A DNA stretch of 64,000 nt from Mycobacterium sp. M26. Its GTDB lineage: Bacteria; Actinomycetota; Actinomycetes; Mycobacteriales; Mycobacteriaceae. This document shows, in pieces, positions 51,481 to 62,294 of the stretch; the stretch's first letter is position 1, and each line of letters starts with the position of its first letter. The stretch spans positions 310,001-374,000 of the forward strand of contig NZ_LN929908.1 in NCBI RefSeq assembly GCF_001494595.1, written 5' to 3'. The position numbers and the translations under genes are program-made. The notes under the pieces were generated by a model that saw only the letters and a program-made list of their open reading frames with translations, did no database searches and was not told the origin of the DNA.

Positions 51481-53226
51481 CTACCCGCTGGTGGTGACCG
51501 GGAGGCTGAACACGCCCTGAATCGCCTGCAGGATCACCAGCGCCTCGATCAGGCCGGCGGTGGTCACCAGGCCGACGGTGGCCGACAGCGGGCGGCCGAC
51601 CGCGTTGATCAGCCCGGCGATCGGATCGCCGTTGATGGCTTGGGTGATGCCGTCGAGGAACAGCGTCACCGCGTAGGCGGGCAGCATCGTGACGATGGCG
51701 TTGACGATGTCGGCGGTCGGCAGCAGCGCGGCGTAGATCGAGGCAGCCGCATTGGAGATCGTCGCGGCGACCGTGGTGGTGATGTCCTGGATCGCGGTGA
51801 TGATGCCGTCCGGTGTGGTGGGCAACGAGATCGGGCCCGGGGTGGGCAGGTGGATCGATCCAAGCTCCTGCCAGAACGAGCCGCCGGGGGCGAAGTCGTT
51901 GACGAAATCGCTGACGCCCTGGACCACGCCGGCAGCCAGCAGTTGCACGACCTCGCCGAGATCCACGTTGGGCAGGAACTCGAAGGGCGTCTCGACGTTG
52001 GCGTAGCCGGTGTTCGACCAGCCGTACTTGGGGTCGCCGTAACCGAGGTTGACGATCACCCGCAGCACCGGCTGAACGAGGTCGGCCAGCGGGTTTCCGA
52101 TCAACGGGATCAGCCGCACCGGTTCGAGCAGCGGCAGATTCTTGGTCGGGATGATGTAGTACTTCTGGTCCGCCGACGTGGTCGGCAGGGCGATGGCGGT
52201 GTCCACCTGATCCTGGGTGAGCTTGGCGTACTGGGTGTGCACGAAGATGATCCCGAGCCCGGCGTTGAGCACCGACAGGACGTTCAGCGGGTACTTCGGG
52301 AAGTCGGCGAACCCGTCGTACTCCAGCGTGTAGTTGGTGGTCGGAAAGTCGTCTTCCGGTGTGGCGCCGTAGAAGTCGAGGCCCAGGCTGGGCAGGGTCA
52401 GGCCGGGGAACCGCGAGAGCAGTCCGCCGTCGGGGTTCATCTCGTTGCCCACCAGGACGAAGTTGATCGGGGTGTCGGCGGGCAGCTGGCTCATCACCAG
52501 CGAGGAGATGATCGCGCTCTGCGAGTAGCCGAACACCGTCAGGGTGTTGCCCGCGTCGAGTTGGCGCTGGATCGCGTCTTTGAGGATCGTGATGCCTTGG
52601 TCCACTGAGGTATTCAGCGGCAGGCTCTTCACCCCGGTGATCGGGTAGAGGCCTTCGGGGGTGAACAGTCCGATCGGGATGGTGCCGGGGCTGTTGGGCT
52701 TGATGTAGAGGTCGAAGACGGACTGGATGTATTCGTCCGAGGGGATCGGCACCCCGCTGGGGCCCATCACCAGACCGGTGTCGACGGCCGCGGCGGCCGG
52801 GACGGTGGCGCGTGCCGTGGTCGCGACCGTGCGGCGGCTGAAGTCCACCAGGGCGAAGCCCAGCTGGGAATCGGCCGGCGCGCTCGGCGTCACCGGGTCG
52901 GTCGCCGGGGTGGCCTCTGGGGTGGTCTCGGAGGTGCTGGCGGTCTCGGCGGTGCTGACCCGTGCCGAGACGGTCAGCGGGACCGGGGCCAGCTTGGCCG
53001 AACGGGCCGAGGCCGGTGTCGCGGCAACCGGGCCGCGGTTGGTGGTGGTCGACCCGTGCGCGGTGCCGGCGGCGGAACGGGCCGAGCCGCCGTGCGTCGT
53101 CGACGAGGACGCCGAATCCGAACTCGGGCTGTCGGCCCAGGCCACCGCCGAGGACAGCGCCGCCGCCCCGATGCCCAGGGCAACGGCGAGACCGCCGACT
53201 CGACCGACCACATTCGCTGCGCGCAC
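51481..53226 (-). CDS. Secreted PE-PPE-domain (PF08237-type) serine hydrolase
   Basis: 581 residues. A signal peptide (MRAANVVGRVGGLAVALGIG, cleavage near AWA31) is followed by a Ser/Thr/Ala/Pro-rich linker to about residue 150. The PE-PPE alpha/beta-hydrolase domain (about 185-410) has the nucleophile Ser235 in VFGYSQSAII and FVLVGNEMNPDGGLLSRF. A C-terminal region of about 150 hydrophobic residues follows. Despite the domain name there is no PE or PPE N-terminus. Related mycobacterial proteins are esterases or acyltransferases of cell-envelope lipids, acting outside the membrane. Confidence 0.88.
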   Translation of the reverse strand: MRAANVVGRVGGLAVALGIGAAALSSAVAWADSPSSDSASSSTTHGGSARSAAGTAHGSTTTNRGPVAATPASARSAKLAPVPLTVSARVSTAETASTSETTPEATPATDPVTPSAPADSQLGFALVDFSRRTVATTARATVPAAAAVDTGLVMGPSGVPIPSDEYIQSVFDLYIKPNSPGTIPIGLFTPEGLYPITGVKSLPLNTSVDQGITILKDAIQRQLDAGNTLTVFGYSQSAIISSLVMSQLPADTPINFVLVGNEMNPDGGLLSRFPGLTLPSLGLDFYGATPEDDFPTTNYTLEYDGFADFPKYPLNVLSVLNAGLGIIFVHTQYAKLTQDQVDTAIALPTTSADQKYYIIPTKNLPLLEPVRLIPLIGNPLADLVQPVLRVIVNLGYGDPKYGWSNTGYANVETPFEFLPNVDLGEVVQLLAAGVVQGVSDFVNDFAPGGSFWQELGSIHLPTPGPISLPTTPDGIITAIQDITTTVAATISNAAASIYAALLPTADIVNAIVTMLPAYAVTLFLDGITQAINGDPIAGLINAVGRPLSATVGLVTTAGLIEALVILQAIQGVFSLPVTTSG

Positions 53227-53311
53227 CGAACCCCCCTGACGGAGACCACTGGACCGTGGCGAAGACTATCCCGTCCCCGGCCGATCCGTCGTCAGATGCC
53301 CGCCGCGGTGC

Positions 53312-54961
53312 TCAGATAGCCGGTCCCAGCAGATCGTCGGCGTCCCGGATGACATAGCCGTAGCCCTGCTCGGCCAGGAAGCGCTGCCTATGCGCGGCGT
53401 ACTCGGCGTCGAGGCTGTCGCGGGAGACCACGGAGTAGAACACCGCGCCGCCGCCGTCGTGCTTGGGCCGCAACAGCCGGCCCAGCCGCTGGGCTTCCTC
53501 CTGGCGTGACCCAAAGGTTCCCGAAACCTGAACGGCGACAGAGGCTTCCGGTAGATCAATGGAGAAGTTGGCCACCTTGGAGACCACCAGCGTCTTGATC
53601 TCGCCGCGGCGGAACGCATCGAACAATGCCTCGCGTTCGGCGTTCTTGGTCGAGCCCTGGATCACCGGTGCGTCGAGTTCGGCCCCGAGTTCGTCGAGCT
53701 GGTCCAGATAGGCGCCGATCACCAGTGTCGGTTCGTTCGGATGGCGGGCCAGGATCGACTTCACCACGGCGATCTTGGAGTGCGCCGTCGAGCACAGCTT
53801 GTAGCGCTCCTCGGGTTCGGCGACCGCGTACAGCATCCGCTCGTTGTCGGTCATGGTCACCCGGACCTCGACGCATTCGGCGGGTGCGATCCAGCCCTGG
53901 GCCTCGATGTCCTTCCACGGCGCGTCATAGCGCTTCGGGCCGATCAGGCTGAACACGTCACCTTCGCGGCCGTCCTCCCGGATCAGGGTGGCGGTCAGCC
54001 CGAGGCGGCGCCGGGACTGCAGATCGGCGGTCATCCGGAACACCGGGGCGGGCAGCAGGTGCACCTCGTCGTAGATGATCAGCCCCCAGTCCCGGCTGTC
54101 GAACAGCTCGAGATGGCGGTACTCGCCCTTGGTGCGCCGGGTGATCACCTGATAGGTGGCGATGGTGACCGGGCGGATCTCCTTGCGCTCACCGGAGTAC
54201 TCACCGATCTCCTCCTCGGTGAGCGAGGTGCGGGCGATCAGCTCACGCTTCCACTGCCGTCCGGCCACGGTGTTGGTGACCAGGATCAGCGTGGTGGCTC
54301 CCGCCTTGGCCATGGCCGCCGCGCCGACCAGCGTCTTGCCCGCACCACAGGGCAGGACCACCACCCCGGAGCCGCCGGCCCAGAACGAATCGGCCGCCAT
54401 CTCCTGGTAGTCGCGCAGCTCCCAGCCGTCCTGTTCCAGGGTGATCGGGTGGGCCTCGCCGTTGACGTAGCCGGCCAGGTCCTCGGCCGGCCAGCCGATC
54501 TTCAGCAGCATCTGCTTGACCCGGCCGCGTTCACTGGGATGCACGATCACGGTGTCGTCGTCGATGCGGGCACCCAGCATCGGGGTGATCTTCTTGTTGC
54601 GCAGCACCTCTTCGAGCACCGCGCGGTCCAGGCTGACCAGGCACAGCCCGTGCGCCGGGTGCTTGACCAGCTGCAGCCGGCCGTAGCGGGCCATCGTGTC
54701 GACGATGTCGACCAGCAGCGGCTGCGGCACGGCATAGCGGGAGAAGCTCACCAGGGCGTCGACCACTTGCTCGGCGTCGTGGCCCGCGGCGCGCGCGTTC
54801 CACAGCGCCAGGGGAGTGATCCGATAGGTGTGGACGTGCTCGGGCGCGCGTTCGAGTTCGGCGAACGGGGCGATCGCGGCCCGGGCCGCGCCGGCCTGCT
54901 CATGGTCGACCTCGAGCAGCACCGTCTTGTCGGACTGCACGATCAGGGGTCCGTCGGTCAT
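53312..54961 (-). CDS. ercc3: XPB/Ercc3-type DNA repair helicase (Rv0861c-like)
   Basis: 549 residues. An N-terminal damage-recognition-like region is followed by superfamily 2 motifs: Walker A in LPCGAGKT (203-210), DEVH at about 298-301, motif III LTATLIREDG including the XPB RED element, and motif VI QRLGRLLRP. It is a 3'-5' DNA helicase/ATPase related to eukaryotic XPB and found in mycobacteria. It is downstream of, and probably cotranscribed with, the helicase-associated protein at 54969, seven bases away. Confidence 0.96.
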   Translation of the reverse strand: MTDGPLIVQSDKTVLLEVDHEQAGAARAAIAPFAELERAPEHVHTYRITPLALWNARAAGHDAEQVVDALVSFSRYAVPQPLLVDIVDTMARYGRLQLVKHPAHGLCLVSLDRAVLEEVLRNKKITPMLGARIDDDTVIVHPSERGRVKQMLLKIGWPAEDLAGYVNGEAHPITLEQDGWELRDYQEMAADSFWAGGSGVVVLPCGAGKTLVGAAAMAKAGATTLILVTNTVAGRQWKRELIARTSLTEEEIGEYSGERKEIRPVTIATYQVITRRTKGEYRHLELFDSRDWGLIIYDEVHLLPAPVFRMTADLQSRRRLGLTATLIREDGREGDVFSLIGPKRYDAPWKDIEAQGWIAPAECVEVRVTMTDNERMLYAVAEPEERYKLCSTAHSKIAVVKSILARHPNEPTLVIGAYLDQLDELGAELDAPVIQGSTKNAEREALFDAFRRGEIKTLVVSKVANFSIDLPEASVAVQVSGTFGSRQEEAQRLGRLLRPKHDGGGAVFYSVVSRDSLDAEYAAHRQRFLAEQGYGYVIRDADDLLGPAI

Positions 54962-54968
54962 ATGGCCA

Positions 54969-57227
54969 TTATCCGGCGTCCGCCGACATCACCGATGTGA
55001 CGCGGTGCACGGCGAACTCCCGGGGCCGGCCCTGGGTCTCGTCCCAGGCCACCAGCTGGCCCCCGTTCACTCCCAGCGGACGCACCACTCGCTGGGTGGC
55101 CACGCCTGCGGCGTCGACGTAGCCGATCACCACATCCTTGTGCTCGACGGCCGCCTGCTGCAGCAGGGCCATCGCCACCGCCGGGTCCAGGCGGACGTTG
55201 GCGAACGGCAGCGAGTCCACCCGCCGCAGCATGCCCACCACCGCGGCCAGCGTCTCGGCGCTGGGCTTGGGCAGCGACCGGAACGCCCGGCGCTGCTGGG
55301 GTGCGGGCACCCGCGCCCCGCGCTGGCGGATGTCGACGATCGCGCCCGTGGAGTCCTCGGCGGCCGGCGCGAAGCCCGCGGCCCGCAGCCCGGCGAGCAC
55401 CTCGCCGATCGGCGCCTGGGACACCGCGACCGTCGGCGCCAGCAGCCGAACCTCCAGGTGCTCCAGAGCCGGGGAGGCCACCGCACTGGCCAGCAGCGCC
55501 GGATCCTCGCATCGGACGAACGAGGAGGCCATGCCCACCCGGAGCTGGCCGTGCCGCCGGGCAACGTCGTTGATCAGATAAGTAAGGCCTTGGGGGACAG
55601 GGGTTTTCGAATGCTTCTCGAAGAAGGTGTGCAGCGCTCCGGCGGTGCGGCCAGTGTCCAGGGCATGCCGGATCGACTGTTCGCTGACCCGGTAGACCAT
55701 GGCCGCCCCGGCTGATTCGACCGTGGCCACCGCCGCCAGTTCATCGGCCAGCTCCCGCTGCAGCGGACCCGGCACCACCACCGTGAGGTCGGCCTGCAGC
55801 AGGAAGTGGTCGATCGGCGCGGGCAGCACCTTGGCCATCGCCGCGACCGCCGCCTCCTCGCCGGCGCTGAGCAGCACGCGAGCCGGGGTACTCAGCGCGC
55901 CACGGCCGACGAAACCCAGTGAGTGGGCCTCGTCGAGCAGGTGGGCCACCGGGTCGGGTTGCAGACGCGCCGCCCACCGCGGCCGTTGCCAGGTCAGCAA
56001 CTGCGAGGCGTGTTCGGCATCCACCCCCGCGCCGGGCGGGAGGTCGGCCAGTGCACCGAGCAGCAGTCGGCGATCCAGGGGTGCGGCCGTGGAATACAGC
56101 GAATCTGACAGGGCGGCATAGGGTTTGCCATCCTGGCCCCGGCTGCCGATCAGGCCGGGGCGGGCGGGCAGGTCGAGCCAGGTGCTGGCCAGCAGGTACC
56201 AGCGCGCGGCGGTCGGCGTCTCCAGGAAGCGGTCGGCAGCGACCGTCGGCGCCCAGTACAGGCCCGCGGAATCGGGCGGTTCCGGGTCCGGGGTGCCGCT
56301 CGCGATGAGTCCGGCCGCGGCCGACACCTCGAGGATGAGGCCGAGGCGCGGCTCGTCGATCCCGGTCAGCTTGGTCAGCCGCTTGGCCTCCCGCACGCCC
56401 AGGCCACCGCTGCGCAGCTCGGGAACCGGTGCGGCGGAAAGGGTTTCCAGCACGAGCTCGATCTCGCGGATCAGGTCCAGCACCGCGCCGGCTGCCGAGG
56501 CGTCGGTATCGGCGGCCGAGGTGGTGGTGACCACCGGGTCCGGCGGGGTCAGCTGCAGCGGGCCGGGCAGCTCCCCGCGCAGAACCTGGCCGACCTGACG
56601 GGGCAGGATCACGGTTTCCTCGTCGAGCTGGCGCAGCAGGCCGGCGGCCAGCAGCCGCGGCACCGGCCGGTCCGCCGGGGCGCCGGGAGCGGCATCGCGG
56701 GTACGGCCCACCGGGGAGCCGGTGACCAGCCGCTCCAGCAGGTCGCGCTGCGGCTCGTCGAGGCCTTCGATCGCCGCGGCGATCTCAGCGCCCGAACGAC
56801 TGGTGTCCTCGAGGATGGCCTGCCCGGGATACCAGGGCAGCCCCGCCGAGGCCTCCGCCGACACCCGCACCGCGGCGTCCCCCCAGACCAGCGCGCGCTC
56901 CCGCAGGCCGTCGAGGGCGGCCAGCACGTCGGGCTCGGTGGCGCGGTCACCGATGAGGGCGACCAGCTTGGTCACCGGCACCGCCGTCGAGTCGGCGTGC
57001 AGCACCAGCAGAGCGTCGAGCACGGCCAGATGGAGGAAGTCCAGCTCGTCGGTGGCAGCCTTCACCGACTGCCGGGCCGAGGCCCGCGCAGCCAGTGCCG
57101 CGATGCTGCCCGGCGCCGGCTGGGCGAGGTCCGGGCGCAGCTCCAACAGGCGGATCACCCGCTCGTCGGACAGCTCGGCCAGCCAGGCACCCAGCGGCGG
57201 GGCGGCCGGAGCGGGTGGTTCTGTCAT
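54969..57227 (-). CDS. Helicase-associated protein, helicase_C_3 plus WYL-like domain (Rv0862c-like)
   Basis: 752 residues. Mostly helical N-terminal two thirds ([23 protein letters not shown], repeated winged-helix-like segments). The helicase_C_3-type domain at about 480-600 is marked by [16 protein letters not shown] and [18 protein letters not shown]. The last 70 residues resemble a WYL ligand/nucleic-acid sensor ([37 protein letters not shown]). It is always next to XPB in mycobacteria, which suggests it loads or regulates that helicase. No ATPase motifs are present. Confidence 0.88.
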   Translation of the reverse strand: MTEPPAPAAPPLGAWLAELSDERVIRLLELRPDLAQPAPGSIAALAARASARQSVKAATDELDFLHLAVLDALLVLHADSTAVPVTKLVALIGDRATEPDVLAALDGLRERALVWGDAAVRVSAEASAGLPWYPGQAILEDTSRSGAEIAAAIEGLDEPQRDLLERLVTGSPVGRTRDAAPGAPADRPVPRLLAAGLLRQLDEETVILPRQVGQVLRGELPGPLQLTPPDPVVTTTSAADTDASAAGAVLDLIREIELVLETLSAAPVPELRSGGLGVREAKRLTKLTGIDEPRLGLILEVSAAAGLIASGTPDPEPPDSAGLYWAPTVAADRFLETPTAARWYLLASTWLDLPARPGLIGSRGQDGKPYAALSDSLYSTAAPLDRRLLLGALADLPPGAGVDAEHASQLLTWQRPRWAARLQPDPVAHLLDEAHSLGFVGRGALSTPARVLLSAGEEAAVAAMAKVLPAPIDHFLLQADLTVVVPGPLQRELADELAAVATVESAGAAMVYRVSEQSIRHALDTGRTAGALHTFFEKHSKTPVPQGLTYLINDVARRHGQLRVGMASSFVRCEDPALLASAVASPALEHLEVRLLAPTVAVSQAPIGEVLAGLRAAGFAPAAEDSTGAIVDIRQRGARVPAPQQRRAFRSLPKPSAETLAAVVGMLRRVDSLPFANVRLDPAVAMALLQQAAVEHKDVVIGYVDAAGVATQRVVRPLGVNGGQLVAWDETQGRPREFAVHRVTSVMSADAG

Positions 57228-57292
57228 TGCTCACCAGCCTAAAACAGGTGGCTATGTGCACACCTGCCGCGCAGGAGTGTCAGAATGAAGGC

Positions 57293-57478
57293 GTGGCTGA
57301 GAAGACCAAGACCAGGTATGTCGACAACGGCTGGCCGACCCGCGACCCCGATGACCATGCGGTGAGCGAACTGGCTGCCGACCGGGTGGGCGCACTGTCC
57401 CCGTTCGGTGACGTCACCTTCCCCCTGCCTGCCTCCGATCTGCCCTACCTGCACCCGGTCACCGTCGTCAACCGGTAG
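57293..57478 (+). CDS. Small conserved protein (Rv0863-like)
   Basis: 61 residues from GTG 57293; the sequence is polar and Pro/Asp-rich ([36 protein letters not shown]). No domain is recognised. A protein of similar place and small size lies at this site in M. tuberculosis. It stops 2 bp before moaC, so it probably heads the moaC-mog-moaE operon. It is divergent from the helicase-associated gene across 65 bp. Confidence 0.75.
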   Translation: MAEKTKTRYVDNGWPTRDPDDHAVSELAADRVGALSPFGDVTFPLPASDLPYLHPVTVVNR

Positions 57479-57480
57479 CG

Positions 57481-57969
57481 GTGAGCAGCGGACCGCAGCG
57501 CCGCCTGTCGCACCTCGACGAACACGGTGCGGCGCACATGGTCGACGTCACCGACAAGGCCGCGACCGTCCGCACCGCAGTCGCGGCGGGAACCGTCCAC
57601 ACCACCGCAGAGGTGATCTCGCTGATCACCTCCGGCGGGCTACCCAAGGGTGATGCGCTGGCCACCGCCCGGGTGGCCGGAATCCTGGCCGCCAAGCGCA
57701 CCAGTGATCTCATTCCGCTGTGCCACCCCCTGGCGCTGACCGGTATCGACGTCGACTTCGCGATCGGGGACGCCGAGATCGGGCTCACCGCCTCGGTGCG
57801 CACCACCGACCGCACCGGCGTGGAGATGGAGGCGCTGACCGCCGTCAGCGTCGCCGCCCTCACCGTCTTCGACATGATCAAGGCCGTCGACCCGGCCGCG
57901 CGCCTCGACGACATCCGGGTGCTGCGCAAGGAGGGCGGCAAGACAGGCGTCTGGACACCGGCGACGTGA
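57481..57969 (+). CDS. moaC: Cyclic pyranopterin monophosphate synthase MoaC
   Basis: 162 residues from [28 protein letters not shown] opens the family, [17 protein letters not shown] and [25 protein letters not shown] follow, and [11 protein letters not shown] ends it; the conserved Lys and Asp of the active site are in these blocks. It converts the MoaA product into cyclic pyranopterin monophosphate in molybdenum cofactor synthesis. It overlaps mog by GTGA. The corresponding M. tuberculosis gene is moaC2. Confidence 0.95.
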   Translation: MSSGPQRRLSHLDEHGAAHMVDVTDKAATVRTAVAAGTVHTTAEVISLITSGGLPKGDALATARVAGILAAKRTSDLIPLCHPLALTGIDVDFAIGDAEIGLTASVRTTDRTGVEMEALTAVSVAALTVFDMIKAVDPAARLDDIRVLRKEGGKTGVWTPAT

Positions 57970-58445
57970 GCCGCCGCGCACGCGTCGTCATCGCCTCCAC
58001 CCGCGCCGCCACGGGCGTCTACGAAGACCGCTGCGGGCCGATCGTGGTGGACTGGCTCGCCGAGCGGGGGTTCGAGGTTCCCGCCGCCGTGGTGGTGGTC
58101 GACGGCAGCGCCGTCGGGCATGCGCTGCGGGCGGCCATCTCCGACGGCGTCGACGTCGTCATCACCTCCGGCGGTACCGGGATCTCCCCGACGGACGCCA
58201 CCCCGGAGGCCACCGTCGCCCTGCTGGACTACCAGATCCCCGGTCTCGCCGATGCCATCCGCCGATCGGGACTGCCGAAGGTGCCGACCTCGATCCTGTC
58301 CCGCGGGGTCTGCGGGGTGGCCGGACGCACGCTGGTGATCAACCTGCCTGGCTCGACAGGCGGTGTGCGCGACGGACTTTCGGTGCTCGCCGAGGTCCTC
58401 GACCATGCGCTGGACCAACTCGCCGGAGGAGACCACAGCCGATGA
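57966..58445 (+). CDS. mog: Molybdopterin adenylyltransferase Mog / MoaB family
   Basis: 159 residues from the GTG at 57966 overlapping the moaC stop. Family motifs are [40 protein letters not shown] and [15 protein letters not shown]. It adenylates molybdopterin before molybdenum insertion. It is coupled to moaE by ATGA. Confidence 0.93.
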   Translation: MSRRARVVIASTRAATGVYEDRCGPIVVDWLAERGFEVPAAVVVVDGSAVGHALRAAISDGVDVVITSGGTGISPTDATPEATVALLDYQIPGLADAIRRSGLPKVPTSILSRGVCGVAGRTLVINLPGSTGGVRDGLSVLAEVLDHALDQLAGGDHSR

Positions 58446-58867
58446 CACGCATCCTGCGGGCAGCCCTGGTCGACGGGCCGATCTCGCTGACCGAACATGA
58501 GGACCTGGTGGCCAACGACGCGGCGGGTGCCGTGGTCGCGTTCTCCGGGGTGGTGCGCAACCACGACGGTGGCCGCGATGTGGTGCGTCTGGAGTACTCG
58601 GCGCACCCACTGGCCGAGCAGACGCTGTTCGAGGTGCTCGCCGAGGTGGCCGGAACAGCGACCGGTGTGCGAGCGATCGCGGCCAGTCATCGGATCGGCC
58701 CGCTGCAGATCGGTGACGCCGCCCTGGTGGCCGCCGTGGCGGCCGACCACCGGGGGGCGGCGTTCGAGACCTGTGCGCGACTCGTCGACACCATCAAAGA
58801 GCGGTTACCGGTGTGGAAGCACCAGTTCTTCGCCGATGGGACCGACGAGTGGGTGAACTCGGCCTGA
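58442..58867 (+). CDS. moaE: Molybdopterin synthase catalytic subunit MoaE
   Basis: 141 residues. [49 protein letters not shown] and the end [24 protein letters not shown] match MoaE; Lys in PVWKHQ and Lys in IKER are active-site residues. It transfers sulfur from thiocarboxylated MoaD to precursor Z. MoaD is encoded across rpfA on the other strand. It is convergent with rpfA, four bases apart. Confidence 0.94.
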   Translation: MTRILRAALVDGPISLTEHEDLVANDAAGAVVAFSGVVRNHDGGRDVVRLEYSAHPLAEQTLFEVLAEVAGTATGVRAIAASHRIGPLQIGDAALVAAVAADHRGAAFETCARLVDTIKERLPVWKHQFFADGTDEWVNSA

Positions 58868-58871
58868 GGCC

Positions 58872-59993
<1,122 letters not shown>

Positions 59994-60064
59994 CTAAACA
60001 CGCCTGCGAGGTCAGCTGTCGGGTTCGGGCTGGAGAGGTTGCCCGGCCGGGCCGTTCCGGGAGG

Positions 60065-60205
60065 AACGACGTCGGCTTCACCCCAAGGAGCCGCGGGCGG
60101 CTCCGGGTCGATCTCGGTGGACCGGTTGGGTCCCCCGCCTCCATCCATGGTTCTCGTTGGTCTCCCCGCTCCTTGGATGGAGCTCGGCGCTAGGTGCGGA
60201 GAGGG
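60065..60205 (-). promoter_or_regulatory. ydaO/yuaA-type c-di-AMP riboswitch in the rpfA leader
   Basis: Read on the minus strand, the leader contains the conserved blocks of this riboswitch in order: AAGGAGCGGGGAGACCA, GGAGGCGGGGGACCCA, a GC-rich stem, and TTGGGGTGAAGCCG. The same RNA class is known upstream of rpfA in other actinobacteria. It lies about 90-230 bases before the rpfA ATG. Binding of c-di-AMP would couple cell-wall signalling to RpfA output; edges are approximate. Confidence 0.8.
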
Positions 60206-60389
60206 CCTGCCCTGGTTGAGGGGGCTGACCTCCGAGTGACGGTAATGGCTGTCGAGAGAGTCGTCACCTTTTGCAAAATCTGGCGTTTCTGGTACTGGCA
60301 AACCTTAAAAAAGGTCTAAATGCCCACGACATCGGGACGTTGTCCCTGGTAGATCAGGCACTCCACCACGCCGTGGCCATCTCGTGACC

Positions 60390-60418
60390 TGATCGTGATG
60401 TGACGCAAATCACGATCA
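60390..60418. promoter_or_regulatory. CRP-like site within a 29-bp palindrome upstream of rpfA
   Basis: TGTGA-CGCAAA-TCACG (60399-60414) matches the mycobacterial CRP consensus TGTGA-N6-TCACA except for the last base. It is inside a longer perfect palindrome with arms TGATCGTGAT and ATCACGATCA. The site overlaps the moaD stop codon. rpfA is a known CRP (Rv3676) target in M. tuberculosis. Confidence 0.65.
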
Positions 60419-60694
60419 TCCGCCCGCAAACGGGGGTAGCACGTCGACAGTCTGGCCGGATCGCAGGCTGGTGGCCTTATTTCGGACTGCGACGCCATCG
60501 CACAGGTAAGAGCACCGCTGTAACACGCGTGCTAATTCGTCACTGCGGCAACATAGTTCACTGACCACATCGGCGACCGTCGCACCCGCCTGCAGCGTGA
60601 GTTCGTCGGTGTCGGTGCCAGCGGCCGCCCGCGCCGCCGCAAAGAAGCGAACGGTCACCTCGACCGGCTCGGAAAGCTCGGCGACCTCACCCAT
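60416..60694 (-). CDS. moaD: Molybdopterin synthase sulfur carrier subunit MoaD
   Basis: 92 residues, the length of M. tuberculosis MoaD2. Ubiquitin-like beta-grasp fold: VEVTVRFFAAARAAAGTDTDEL, GATVADVVSEL, and the C-terminal PPFAGG whose terminal Gly-Gly is thiocarboxylated. Partner of MoaE. One base separates it from the moaA stop; it is translated in the same minus-strand operon as moaA and YccF. Confidence 0.94.
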   Translation of the reverse strand: MGEVAELSEPVEVTVRFFAAARAAAGTDTDELTLQAGATVADVVSELCCRSDELARVLQRCSYLCDGVAVRNKATSLRSGQTVDVLPPFAGG

Positions 60695-60695
60695 G

Positions 60696-61760
60696 TCAGC
60701 CGCCGATCGCGCTCATCGGGCGCTGCGGCTGGACGAAGCCGGGGTCGTTGATGCCGTGGCCGGCGGCCTTGCGCCACATCGCCGCGCGCCAGGCCGATTC
60801 CAGGGCGTCGTCGTCGGCCCCGGCGCGCAGCAGCGCGCGCAGATCGGTTTCCTCGGTGGCGAACAGGCAACTGCGGACCTGGCCGTCGGCGGTCAGCCGG
60901 GTGCGGTCGCAGGCCGAGCAGAACGCGTGCGACACCGACGCGATGATGCCGACCGTGGCCTCACCGCCGTCCACCCGCCACAGCTGGGCAGGCGCCGATC
61001 CGCGCGGCGCGGGATCCGGGGTGAGCGCAAACCGCGCCGCCAGCGCCGCATAGATCTGATCGGCGCTCAACGTGGCGTCACGCCGCCAGTGGTGGCCGGC
61101 GTCGAGCGGCATCTGCTCGATGATGCGCAGCTGATAGCCGAAGCGCAGACAGTAGGTGAGGAGTTCGACGGCGTCGTCCAGACCCGACACCGGGTCGAGG
61201 ACGGCGTTGACCTTCACCGGGCGCAGTCCGGCGGCTGCCGCGGCGGCCAGCCCGGCGAGCACATCGTCGAGCCGGTCGCGGCGGGTGATCGCGGTGAACC
61301 GCTGTGCATCGACGGTGTCGAGGGACACGTTGACGCGGTCCAGGCCTGCGGCCGCCAGGGCTTCGGCCCGACGGGCCAGCCCGACGCCGTTGGTGGTCAG
61401 GGCGATCTCCGGGCGCGGTGTCAGCCCGGCGGTGATCGCCACGATGTCTTCCAGGCCCTTGTAGAGCAGCGGCTCACCGCCGGTGAAGCGGATGTTGGTG
61501 ATGCCGAGCCGGGTGACCGCGAGCCGCAGCAGCCGGGCGAGTTCGTCGCGACTCAGTAGATCGTCGCCGGGCAGCCAGTCCAGCCCCTCGGCGGGCATGC
61601 AATAGGTACAGCGCAGATTGCACCGGTCGGTCAGCGACACCCGCAGGTCGGTGGCCACTCGGCCGAAGGTGTCGATCAACGGTCCGTGCGCCGGCATGCC
61701 CTCGGGTGCCCGGCCGTCGTCGCGGCGGATCGAGGGCAGGCCGAGCATGGTGTCGGTCAT
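60696..61760 (-). CDS. moaA: GTP 3',8-cyclase MoaA (radical SAM)
   Basis: 354 residues from the ATG at 61760, which overlaps the YccF stop by ATGA. The radical SAM cluster is C47-x3-C51-x2-C54 (DRCNLRCTYC). GGEPLLYKGLEDI is the SAM-binding block, and the second 4Fe-4S site is FCSACDRTRLTADGQVRSCLF near the end. The C-terminus ends in the essential Gly-Gly (AIGG). It catalyses the first step of molybdopterin synthesis from GTP. Corresponds to moaA2 of M. tuberculosis. Confidence 0.96.
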   Translation of the reverse strand: MTDTMLGLPSIRRDDGRAPEGMPAHGPLIDTFGRVATDLRVSLTDRCNLRCTYCMPAEGLDWLPGDDLLSRDELARLLRLAVTRLGITNIRFTGGEPLLYKGLEDIVAITAGLTPRPEIALTTNGVGLARRAEALAAAGLDRVNVSLDTVDAQRFTAITRRDRLDDVLAGLAAAAAAGLRPVKVNAVLDPVSGLDDAVELLTYCLRFGYQLRIIEQMPLDAGHHWRRDATLSADQIYAALAARFALTPDPAPRGSAPAQLWRVDGGEATVGIIASVSHAFCSACDRTRLTADGQVRSCLFATEETDLRALLRAGADDDALESAWRAAMWRKAAGHGINDPGFVQPQRPMSAIGG

Positions 61761-62149
61761 GCGGCCGCCTGCACGCTGTCGACGGGGACGATCTCCTTGC
61801 CCAGGGGCACCAACGAGACCGGGATGAGTTTGAGGTTCGCCAGCGCCAAGGGGATTCCGATGATCGTGATGGCCATCGCGGCGGCGCTGACGATATGTCC
61901 GATGGCCAGCCACAGGCCGAACAGCAGAATCCAGATGACGTTGCCGATCAGGGCGCCGGGCCGCGGACCGGGCTTCTCGACGATGGTCCGGCCGAACGGC
62001 CACAGGGCGTAGGAGGCGATGCGCAGGGAGGCGAACCCGAACGGGATGGTGATGATCAGGACGAAACACACCAGGGCGGCCAGGGCGTAGCCGAGCGCCA
62101 GCCACAACCCACCGAACAGCAGCCAGATGACGTTCAGGACCAGGCGCAT
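61757..62149 (-). CDS. YccF-domain membrane protein (Rv0870c-like)
   Basis: 130 residues with two copies of the YccF/DUF307 module (LNVIWLLFGGLWLALGYALAAL and GNVIWILLFGLWLAIGHIVSAA). Each supplies a hydrophobic hairpin, so an inner-membrane protein is predicted. Function unknown. It is cotranscribed with moaA and moaD through overlaps. Confidence 0.88.
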   Translation of the reverse strand: MRLVLNVIWLLFGGLWLALGYALAALVCFVLIITIPFGFASLRIASYALWPFGRTIVEKPGPRPGALIGNVIWILLFGLWLAIGHIVSAAAMAITIIGIPLALANLKLIPVSLVPLGKEIVPVDSVQAAA

Positions 62150-62294
62150 GTCACCTCCAGGGGTTAGGCCAGCCTACCGAGTTAAACAGGGGTGCTCGGC
62201 CCGGTGTTCCCCGAGTAGGATCACCCACGCGCGTCCTGCACCCGCGGGACGCTTCATGTTGTCACGGACCCGTTAGACAGAGCAGGTGAGACCA

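Noticed and set aside
60303..60318. ACCTT-AAAA-AAGGT hairpin as terminator of the moaD operon
   Set aside because: Short stem, and it lies within the likely rpfA promoter/leader region; role cannot be decided from sequence.
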